In this document: positions 8,150 to 14,958 of the stretch, one piece after another | Layout of the letters: the number at the start of each line of letters is the position of its first letter | Numbering within the stretch: the stretch's first letter is position 1 | Origin: SLJN01 sp964505385 | Lineage (GTDB): Bacteria > Bacteroidota > Rhodothermia > Balneolales > Natronogracilivirgulaceae | Length of the DNA: 21,993 nt | NCBI GenBank assembly: GCA_964505385.1 | Contig: CAZDIA010000040.1 | Span: forward strand, 1-21,993 | Reading direction: 5' to 3' | Notes under the pieces: generated by a model | Seen by the model: the letters and a program-made list of their open reading frames with translations, nothing else | Databases searched by the model: none | What the model was told of the DNA's origin: nothing | Made by a program: the position numbers and the translations under genes

Positions 8150-8730
8150 TACTCCTCATCCTGAATTTGATCCGGCTGGGTTGCAAAAAACTTAGCCCCC
8201 AATGTGCCGGTGAGTGTATTTAACAAACCAAGTATGATCAATGAACCCAAGAGCCCCATTGCGATATTGGAAAATGAGGCCACTTCTTGAGTTTCAGTAT
8301 ACAGCATATCGATTATTTGCTGTCTATCCTCCTCTGATATCTGAGTGATCGCCTCTACATGTTCGATTGAGGCATCAAGTAAATCATCCTGAAATGAAGG
8401 GTTAACGACATACCAAACGACATCCAGAAAAGCATTTGCGACTGCAACGATTGCCCCTGTCACCAATCCGATTTTAGCACCTTCACCGAGCGTCATGGGC
8501 AGTCCGTGCTCTTTCACAAACATGCGTACCCCCACCATGCCGGCAAAGGCAGCAACCAGACATCCAACGGCCCCGGAGAACAGAGTTATCAGGATTACGC
8601 CACCACCCGGATCAGACCCGATTACCATAAAACCGCCGATTACTTCCAGAAGAAATATGATTACCGCAAATATTAAACCAGCTACCAAAGCCTGTCGTAT
8701 GAAAGAAGGTTTTTGCTGATCAAGTTCCAT
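8149..8730 (-). CDS. DUF4199-like membrane protein
   Basis: This 193-residue membrane protein has about four hydrophobic segments, a lysine-poor loop after the second and third helices, and a charged extramembrane section (about 115-150, QISEEDRQQIIDMLYTETQE) before the last helix. The layout, with the long soluble insert before a terminal GLLGSLIILGLLNTLTGTLGA segment, resembles DUF4199 proteins, common in Bacteroidota and without known function. Its ATG overlaps the end of the DUF2085 gene by 11 nt, and its stop touches the CPBP start. The family call is from memory of the pattern and is moderate. Confidence 0.65.
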   Translation of the reverse strand: MELDQQKPSFIRQALVAGLIFAVIIFLLEVIGGFMVIGSDPGGGVILITLFSGAVGCLVAAFAGMVGVRMFVKEHGLPMTLGEGAKIGLVTGAIVAVANAFLDVVWYVVNPSFQDDLLDASIEHVEAITQISEEDRQQIIDMLYTETQEVASFSNIAMGLLGSLIILGLLNTLTGTLGAKFFATQPDQIQDEE

Positions 8731-9199
8731 TTTTACTGATTTTTTTACTGGTTAAAACGATGCTTACTATAGCCATACCCCAAATCAAACCTAATACCGA
8801 ACGTTGTAAGTTACTTCCTTCCCAAAGATTAATCCACTGGGCAAGTACATCAATACCGATAATTAAAGTTGTTGATATAGTTACTGATATAACAGCTGCA
8901 CGTGGCAACTGCACCGAATATACTACACCAACAAACGATGCCCAAAGGCCAAGTGTAATTCCGGTGTAAATTCCTGTACATCTGCTGCAAATCGCCGGAA
9001 AACTATTGCCCAATTCAAACATTCTGTCAGGTTGTTGATGACAAACATCTCTGAAAAATGATACGATCCACGACCCAGCCCAGTCAGCCATATTATCATG
9101 CTGCCAGACCGGCAAAAAAGCCAGAATCGTAATTACAGACATTGCGACAGCAAGAATTAATATGATGATAGAAGAGTCTTTCATTTCAGGGAATTTCAA
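8720..9199 (-). CDS. DUF2085 membrane protein
   Basis: This 159-residue membrane protein has three or four transmembrane helices. It carries the conserved DUF2085 pattern: RDVCHQQPDRMF (C53, H54), then FPAICSRCTGIYTG (C71, C74). The Cys/His cluster next to the membrane could bind a metal or take part in redox chemistry; that is inference, as the family has no established role. It lies 34 nt after nadC and overlaps the DUF4199 gene, so it is part of the same operon. Confidence 0.85.
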   Translation of the reverse strand: MKFPEMKDSSIIILILAVAMSVITILAFLPVWQHDNMADWAGSWIVSFFRDVCHQQPDRMFELGNSFPAICSRCTGIYTGITLGLWASFVGVVYSVQLPRAAVISVTISTTLIIGIDVLAQWINLWEGSNLQRSVLGLIWGMAIVSIVLTSKKISKNGT

Positions 9200-9233
9200 C
9201 TCATGAAATGATAAAATAGTTTACTTCTGCTTA

Positions 9234-10073
9234 TTACGTAAAGAGTAAAGAGATATCGAGGGCTTTTACTGAATGAGTAATTTCACCTATGGAGATATAA
9301 TCCACACCAGTTTCTGCAATATCCCGCACGGTATGTTCAGATACATTACCGGAGGCCTCCAGCTTTTTATCCCCGTTTGCAAGTTTTACAGCTTCAGCCA
9401 TATCGCTCAGGCTCATATTATCGAGGAGAATAATATCACACTTTTCATGCGCTATAGCCTGCTTTGTCTCCTCGAGGTTTTTCACCTCTACCTCAATTAA
9501 TAAATTTTCAGAATGTTTTTGCCGGTGATTTACGCATTTATCAATCGCCTCCGTGATGCCACCGGCTACATTTATGTGATTTTCTTTGATTAAATAACGG
9601 TCGAATAAGCCGGTCCTGTGATTTTCTCCGCCGCCGGTACGCACGGCTTGCTTATCTAAAAGCCGAAGACCGGGTGCCGTTTTTCGGGTATCAAGTATGC
9701 TTGCACCGGTGTTTGAAATTAAATTCAGGTAATTTCGGGTTCTCGTTGCTATTCCACTCATCCGCTGCATGAAATTCAGTGCGGTTCGCTCACCTTTCAG
9801 AACTGCATCCGCTCTGCCGCTTATCAAAGCTATAGAGTCACCATTATCCACCTGATCTCCATCCTCTCTGTAGCCGGTGATTCTGACCCGTGAATCAAGT
9901 TGCCGGAAAATGTATCCGGCTATATCCAATCCGGCCAATATACCAGGCTCTTTGGCTATTAGCAGGGCTTCAACCTCGCGATTTCCGGAATAAACAGCTT
10001 CAGTAGTAACATCTCCTGATCCAAGATCTTCCTGCAGTGCAAGTGAGATAATGTTTTTTACCTGTTCATCCAT
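9234..10073 (-). CDS. nadC: Nicotinate-nucleotide pyrophosphorylase (quinolinate phosphoribosyltransferase)
   Basis: NadC converts quinolinate and PRPP to nicotinate mononucleotide with loss of CO2, the entry from de novo synthesis into NAD. The 279-residue length is normal. Conserved blocks are EDLGSGDVT (15-23), ERTALNFMQRMSGIATRT (95-112), DTRKTAPGLR (128-137), GGGENHRTGLFD (147-158) and KENHI; in the family, the Arg and Lys residues of these blocks bind the two substrates. No nadA or nadB is adjacent. The start overlaps the thioesterase stop by 8 nt, so it is translationally coupled to it. Confidence 0.96.
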   Translation of the reverse strand: MDEQVKNIISLALQEDLGSGDVTTEAVYSGNREVEALLIAKEPGILAGLDIAGYIFRQLDSRVRITGYREDGDQVDNGDSIALISGRADAVLKGERTALNFMQRMSGIATRTRNYLNLISNTGASILDTRKTAPGLRLLDKQAVRTGGGENHRTGLFDRYLIKENHINVAGGITEAIDKCVNHRQKHSENLLIEVEVKNLEETKQAIAHEKCDIILLDNMSLSDMAEAVKLANGDKKLEASGNVSEHTVRDIAETGVDYISIGEITHSVKALDISLLFT

Positions 10074-10506
10074 GATTCTGTTTATATCGGTGGATGCCTT
10101 CTATAAATTCGTCAGGTGCATCTATCGGTCTTCGTGAATGATAATCGACAAATACCAGTTGCACACGCCCGGTTACATTCGGCTTTTGGGAGTCTGCGGT
10201 GGTGATTTTATAATAGGTATTAAGCCGTACGTCGGGATCCTCGTATAAAATCATGGAAACGTCTATGAGTTCATCATAAAACACCGGCCTTTTGAACTCC
10301 ATCTCTGCTCTGCGAACAGGAAGCATAATGCCCTTGTCTTCAAGTTCTTTATACGGTAAACCTGCCTCTCTGATGAATTCAGTTCGTGCTACTTCGAAAT
10401 ATTCCAGAAACCGGCCGTGATACACATAGCCCATTTTATCAGTTTCACTGTATCGGCTGCGCAGCTGAATCGTAAATGTAATTAGCGGAGGATGATCAGG
10501 AAGCAT
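10066..10506 (-). CDS. Acyl-CoA thioesterase, 4-hydroxybenzoyl-CoA thioesterase (YbgC/hotdog) family
   Basis: This small hotdog-fold enzyme hydrolyses acyl-CoA thioesters. The active-site segment is YSETDKMGYVYHGRFLEYFEVARTEF, where Asp23 matches the catalytic Asp of YbgC-type enzymes and the VYH turn follows. I start it at the ATG at 10506 (146 residues). A longer frame runs up to 10596 but reads through the accA tail with low-complexity basic sequence that does not fit the family. With this start it overlaps the accA stop by 11 nt and nadC by 8 nt. The substrate chain length is not readable. Its link with accA suggests acyl-CoA housekeeping. Confidence 0.88.
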   Translation of the reverse strand: MLPDHPPLITFTIQLRSRYSETDKMGYVYHGRFLEYFEVARTEFIREAGLPYKELEDKGIMLPVRRAEMEFKRPVFYDELIDVSMILYEDPDVRLNTYYKITTADSQKPNVTGRVQLVFVDYHSRRPIDAPDEFIEGIHRYKQNHG

Positions 10507-11488
10507 CGGCAGATTTTTTGGCGGACTTTTTCTGCTCCTGCTCAACGTACTCCCCCATTTTGGAATATTTTTCAATACGCTCAAGACGGAGATCACCAGC
10601 AGGTTTTTTACTCAGATTTTCGATGCTGCTCATGATTTGAGATTTTACCTCCTGAGCTGCTTTATCGTGATCGCGGTGTGCACCACCAAGCGGCTCTTTA
10701 ATAATCCCGTCAATAACACCCAGTTTCTGCAAATCCTGGGCGGTTAGTTTCAATGCAAGAGCTGCCTGCTCTTTGTAATCCCACGTTTTCCAAAGGATAG
10801 ATGAACAAGATTCCGGAGAGATAACGGAGTACCAGGTATTTTCCATCATATAAACTTCATTACCCATTCCGATACCCAAAGCACCACCGCTTGCTCCTTC
10901 TCCAATGATTATGGTCACAATCGGCACTTTTAAATCTGCCATCTCTCTGAGATTCCGGGCGATAGCCTCAGCTTGTCCCCGCTCTTCAGCTTCCAGGCCG
11001 GGAAATGCGCCGGGTGTATCAAGGAGTGTAACAACCGGGATATTGAATTTTTCGGCTGATTTCATCAACCTCAGCGCCTTGCGGTAACCATCCGGGTTGG
11101 GCATTCCAAACCGTCGATATTGCCGACTTTTGGTATCACGACCTTTCTGATGCCCGATGATCATTACCGATTGACCGTCAATACTTCCAATCCCGCCTAC
11201 TATGGCTTTGTCATCACTGTAATATCGATCTCCGTGAAGTTCAATAAAATCCTCGGTTATTTTGTAGACATAATCCAAAGTATACGGTCTGTCGGGATGA
11301 CGTGCGAGCTGCACCCTTTGCCAGCGTGTAAGATTTGAAAATATGGATGTACGGAGCTCTTCAACTCGTTTTTCAAGGCGTTCAAGTTCCGGCCTCAATA
11401 CGGAGTCATCTGCCAGTGTAAGCTGGCTGAGCTCAGCGATCTTATTTTCGAGCTCAATAATGGGCTTTTCAAAGTCGAGATAATTCAT
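10496..11488 (-). CDS. accA: Acetyl-CoA carboxylase carboxyltransferase subunit alpha
   Basis: AccA pairs with AccD to transfer the carboxyl group from biotin to acetyl-CoA, forming malonyl-CoA for fatty-acid synthesis. The 330-residue protein starts with the helical region LDFEKPIIELENKI typical of AccA. It then has QLARHPDRPYTLDY, GDRYYSDDKAIVGG, HQKGRDTK, the NPDGYRKALRLM segment, LLDTPGAFPG (155-164) and the oxyanion-forming GEGASGGALGIG (197-208). A Lys/Ser/Ala-rich tail ends it. It is the first gene of the tightly packed string, and accD is not in the window. The 61-nt gap upstream contains AT-rich sequence that could hold a promoter. Confidence 0.97.
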   Translation of the reverse strand: MNYLDFEKPIIELENKIAELSQLTLADDSVLRPELERLEKRVEELRTSIFSNLTRWQRVQLARHPDRPYTLDYVYKITEDFIELHGDRYYSDDKAIVGGIGSIDGQSVMIIGHQKGRDTKSRQYRRFGMPNPDGYRKALRLMKSAEKFNIPVVTLLDTPGAFPGLEAEERGQAEAIARNLREMADLKVPIVTIIIGEGASGGALGIGMGNEVYMMENTWYSVISPESCSSILWKTWDYKEQAALALKLTAQDLQKLGVIDGIIKEPLGGAHRDHDKAAQEVKSQIMSSIENLSKKPAGDLRLERIEKYSKMGEYVEQEQKKSAKKSADAS

Positions 11489-11549
11489 GCTTATCTTTTT
11501 TTCTGTTGTCTCCTAAATATACAAATACTTAAACATTCTGAAGAATGTA

Positions 11550-12278
11550 TTATAAACGGCCAATGATGCTACGCAATTTCAGGGCCCATACCATCCAGAT
11601 AGCTTCCCTGACAATCTTCTTCGACATCTTTGAGGTTCCTTCTTCGCGTTCTTTAAAAATAATGGATATCTCTTTCAATCGCCCGCCGGCTTTATACGCC
11701 CGAAAATGCACTTCAATCTGAAATGCGTATCCGTTGGATTGTATCCGGTTAAGATTGATCTTTTGAAGCAAATCACTTTTAATACATTTAAATCCCGCTG
11801 TCATATCCTTTATCGGTACTCCGGTTATAATTCTGGCGTATAAATTTGCTCCATATGACAGAATTAGCCGGGAAAGCGGCCAGTTTACTATAGAAATCCC
11901 GTTGTGATAGCGGGATCCGATCGCCAGGTCAGCATCGCCATTTTTAACCACTTCAACCAGTCGGGGAACATCTTCCGGATTGTGTGAAAAATCAGCATCC
12001 ATCTCGCACACATATTTATAGCCCTTACCCAGAGCGTATTGAAATCCGGTTACATAGGCAGTTCCAAGCCCCAGCTTGCCCTCCCGGTTTATCAGGTGGA
12101 TACGCCCTTTATACTCCCCGGATTTTTGACGAGCAATTTCAGCGGTGCCATCCGGTGAATTATCATCGACTATAAGTACATCCACCTGTACTGGCAAACT
12201 CATCAATTTGTCGATGATCCCCGAAATGTTCTCAGATTCATTGTATGTAGGTATAATAACCAGTGTTTCAGAAGACAT
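11550..12278 (-). CDS. Polyprenol-phosphate mannose synthase-like glycosyltransferase (GT2, DPM1 type)
   Basis: This 242-residue GT2 enzyme probably moves a hexose from a nucleotide sugar to a polyprenyl phosphate at the inner membrane face. VIIPTYNESENI, IVDDNSPDGT (36-45) and EMDADFSHNPEDV (92-104, with the DxD-type metal site) are the standard signatures. GSRYHNGISIVNWPLSRLILSYGANLYAR is typical of the DPM1 subgroup. There is no C-terminal membrane domain, so it is the short soluble form. It lies 41 nt after the sugar-phosphate transferase gene, suggesting a shared envelope-glycan role. The sugar could be mannose or glucose. Confidence 0.88.
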   Translation of the reverse strand: MSSETLVIIPTYNESENISGIIDKLMSLPVQVDVLIVDDNSPDGTAEIARQKSGEYKGRIHLINREGKLGLGTAYVTGFQYALGKGYKYVCEMDADFSHNPEDVPRLVEVVKNGDADLAIGSRYHNGISIVNWPLSRLILSYGANLYARIITGVPIKDMTAGFKCIKSDLLQKINLNRIQSNGYAFQIEVHFRAYKAGGRLKEISIIFKEREEGTSKMSKKIVREAIWMVWALKLRSIIGRL

Positions 12279-12319
12279 TCAATATTTTTTAAAGTGTTGA
12301 ATTCAGGTAATGGCTTCTT

Positions 12320-13744
12320 TCATCTGCCTTTACCCGCCAATACAGTGTAAACCGTGTTAATCAAAATCTTCATATCCATTTTCAGTGACATGTTTTCCAC
12401 ATAAAACAGATCATATTTGGTTTTCTCTTTCACATCCTCGAAGCTCGAGTCGTACCTCCATTTTACCTGAGCCCACCCCGTTATACCGGGTTTAACCCTT
12501 AGCCTTCTGCTATACAATGGAATTTCCTTTTTAAACTTATCTACAAAATATGGTCTCTCAGGTCTCGGGCCAACCAGACTCATTTCGCCTTTCAGTACAT
12601 TTAGCAGTTGTGGAAGTTCATCAAGGCGAAGTTTTCTTAACCAATAACCTACCGGCGTAATTCTTGGATCATCCTCTTCAGCCCACATTGGACCGCTTTT
12701 TTTCTCCGCATCCTGATACATTGTCCGGAATTTGTAGATATTAAACTCCCGACCGTAAACTCCAACTCTTTTTTGTCTGTAAATGGCGGGACCCTTGCTG
12801 TCAAGACGAATTATCACGATGATTGCCAATATCAAAGGCAAAGTGACAAGCAAAATTAATATGGATAGCAACACATCCATAGCCCGTTTGACGAATTTTT
12901 CCCATGTCGGCATTGGGTCGGGCATGACTTCAATCAGAGGCAGCCCGAAAATCTGATTAGTTTGATTCAAGCCGCTTATAAGTTGGTGAAAATCAGGCAA
13001 TATTTTAACCGACACATCAGGCTGATCTATCTGATCCAAAACATTTATGAGATCCTCGCCATCATGGTCATCCAGAGCTACTATCACATCCTGAACTTCC
13101 CTCTCTTCAATAATACGCTTCAGATTATTAATACTACCAAGTACTTCTGTTGAATTGCCGCTTTGGGTTTCATTATCAACACCGTTTGAAGATACAAATC
13201 CTTGTACACTCATTCCCAAAGTGGGGTTGCGTTTTAAGTTCTCATAAACTGTTTCCGCAGTTGGGCCGGTACCTACTATAACGGCCTGGTGCAACCCTTT
13301 GCCCCGCTGCGCACGCCATTTTTGGACCGTTCTGAAAAACAGCCGGTTTACACTTACTACCCCGAACACCACCACCCAATACACAAAGGTTACCGTTTTA
13401 GCCTGGGCGAGGTTCTCGTCAGTCCAACCGAGGGTATCGATAAAGAGTAAAAAAAACAGAATCAGAGTTCCGATAATCGTAATTTTAGCCACTCTGATGA
13501 CTTCGTCGAACCTTGAAATCAGATAAAACTTTCTGTAGAGTCCGAAAATCGTAAATATTATAATCCAATATATAGCAATGACAATAGCAGGCAGCAATAG
13601 TTGGGGTGGATCACCACCTGTAGAATCTCCGGTAAGTCCGAGCTCAAACCTCAGGTAGTAGAAAAGATACCATCCTCCCACCAATACGACAAAATCACCT
13701 ACAAGGGTAAGGAAAACCTCTTTTATTTTTCTGATAGCGATCAT
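12320..13744 (-). CDS. Undecaprenyl-phosphate sugar-1-phosphate transferase (WcaJ/WbaP-type)
   Basis: This membrane enzyme starts a polysaccharide by transferring hexose-1-phosphate from a UDP-sugar to undecaprenyl phosphate. The N-terminus has about four membrane helices, followed by a Rossmann-like domain (HQAVIVGTGPTAETVYENL) and a C-terminal catalytic domain starting KFVKRAMDVLLSI. The catalytic domain has KFRTMYQDAE, the active-site Asp-Glu pair in LRLDELPQLLNV (D375, E376 from the ATG), GEMSLVGPRPE and PGITGWAQV, all intact. I prefer the ATG at 13744 (474 residues). A GTG at 13801 adds 19 residues that do not look like the family. Whether the sugar is glucose, galactose or another hexose is not readable. 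Confidence 0.92.
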   Translation of the reverse strand: MIAIRKIKEVFLTLVGDFVVLVGGWYLFYYLRFELGLTGDSTGGDPPQLLLPAIVIAIYWIIIFTIFGLYRKFYLISRFDEVIRVAKITIIGTLILFFLLFIDTLGWTDENLAQAKTVTFVYWVVVFGVVSVNRLFFRTVQKWRAQRGKGLHQAVIVGTGPTAETVYENLKRNPTLGMSVQGFVSSNGVDNETQSGNSTEVLGSINNLKRIIEEREVQDVIVALDDHDGEDLINVLDQIDQPDVSVKILPDFHQLISGLNQTNQIFGLPLIEVMPDPMPTWEKFVKRAMDVLLSILILLVTLPLILAIIVIIRLDSKGPAIYRQKRVGVYGREFNIYKFRTMYQDAEKKSGPMWAEEDDPRITPVGYWLRKLRLDELPQLLNVLKGEMSLVGPRPERPYFVDKFKKEIPLYSRRLRVKPGITGWAQVKWRYDSSFEDVKEKTKYDLFYVENMSLKMDMKILINTVYTVLAGKGR

Positions 13745-13827
13745 TAACGATTGTTGGAAAGTATCTTTATAATTTATGCCGACATGCGGCACATATAACA
13801 CACTTAAATTTACAAAATTATTTTCAA

Positions 13828-14958
13828 TTGAAGTTTACCATCAACCACAATTGTAATCAAACTAAGGCAAGATCAGCCTCACTACAAACGGATCACGGTG
13901 AAATCCGGACTCCGGTTTTCATGCCAGTAGGGACTCTTGGTACAGTGAAGGCTGTAAGCCAATCGGAATTAAAAGATAGCGTAAAAGCATCAATCATACT
14001 TGGCAATACCTATCATCTGTTCTTACGACCCGGAACTGAAATTATGCGTCAAGCCGATGGATTGCATCAGTTCATGAACTGGAACGGCGCAATTTTAACC
14101 GATTCCGGCGGCTATCAAGTATTTTCACTGTCAAACAACCGTAAGTTAAATGAAGATGGCGTCACCTTTAAAAGTCATATCGACGGCTCTTCACACTGGT
14201 TTACACCCGAAAACGTGGTAGATACCCAGCGGATTTTCGGATCTGATATCATCATGATTCTTGATGAATGCCCTCCATACCCAAGTGATGAATCTTATAT
14301 CAAAAACTCTATGGAGCTCACACATAAGTGGGCTCAAACGGGGCGTAACTACTTTCTAAAGACCGATCCGATATATGGTCATAAACAAAACCAGTTTGGT
14401 ATAGTACAAGGCGGAATATATGCGGAGTATCGTAAAGAATCCTGCAAATTCATCACCGACCTAAATTTTGAAGGCAACGCCATTGGCGGATTGAGTGTGG
14501 GCGAACCGCCGGAATTAATGTACGAAATGGCTGATTTATGCACGGACCACCTGCCGGATAAGAAACCCCGGTACTTAATGGGAGTCGGCACTCCTGCCAA
14601 CCTGCTCGAAAATGTAGCCCGGGGTATTGATATGTTTGATTGTGTAATGCCTACCCGAAATGCCCGCAATGGGATGCTATTTACCCGCAACGGTATCATC
14701 AACCTGAAGAACGCCAAATGGAAAACTTGTTTCGAATCACCCGATGAAGGCTTTGAAAGCGACACATGCAGAAATTACACCCTTGCCTACCTTCATCATC
14801 TATTCAAATCTGATGAAATTCTTGGCCTGCGGCTTGCAAGCTTACATAATCTGATATTTTACAATTGGCTGATGCAGGAAATGAGAAAACGAATCTCAAA
14901 CGATACTTTTTACGGCTGGTATCAAACTAAGGCACAGGAACTTAGTAAAAGGTTATAA
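13828..14958 (+). CDS. tgt: tRNA-guanine(34) transglycosylase, with an incomplete zinc site
   Basis: Tgt exchanges guanine 34 for preQ1 in tRNAs with GUN anticodons, the first tRNA-bound step of queuosine synthesis. TPVFMPVGTLGTVK, LGNTYHLFLRPG, LTDSGGYQVFSL, ILDECPPYP and RGIDMFDCVMPTRNARNG are all conserved, including the nucleophile region. The start is a TTG, because MKFTINHN is the expected N-terminus and no ATG is available upstream. In the family the zinc site is C-x-C-x2-C plus His. Here the equivalent of E. coli C302 and C304 is F309 and S311; only C314 and H340 remain. The stop codon shares the palindrome TTATAA with the convergent gene. Confidence 0.95.
   Translation: MKFTINHNCNQTKARSASLQTDHGEIRTPVFMPVGTLGTVKAVSQSELKDSVKASIILGNTYHLFLRPGTEIMRQADGLHQFMNWNGAILTDSGGYQVFSLSNNRKLNEDGVTFKSHIDGSSHWFTPENVVDTQRIFGSDIIMILDECPPYPSDESYIKNSMELTHKWAQTGRNYFLKTDPIYGHKQNQFGIVQGGIYAEYRKESCKFITDLNFEGNAIGGLSVGEPPELMYEMADLCTDHLPDKKPRYLMGVGTPANLLENVARGIDMFDCVMPTRNARNGMLFTRNGIINLKNAKWKTCFESPDEGFESDTCRNYTLAYLHHLFKSDEILGLRLASLHNLIFYNWLMQEMRKRISNDTFYGWYQTKAQELSKRL

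Noticed and set aside
10507..10596. N-terminal extension of the thioesterase
   Set aside because: It reads the accA tail in another frame and gives a basic, Ser/Pro-rich stretch not seen in the family; the ATG at 10506 fits better.
13745..13801. GTG start giving 19 extra residues on the sugar-phosphate transferase
   Set aside because: The extension looks unrelated to the family and would leave only 26 nt for divergent promoters. It is not excluded.
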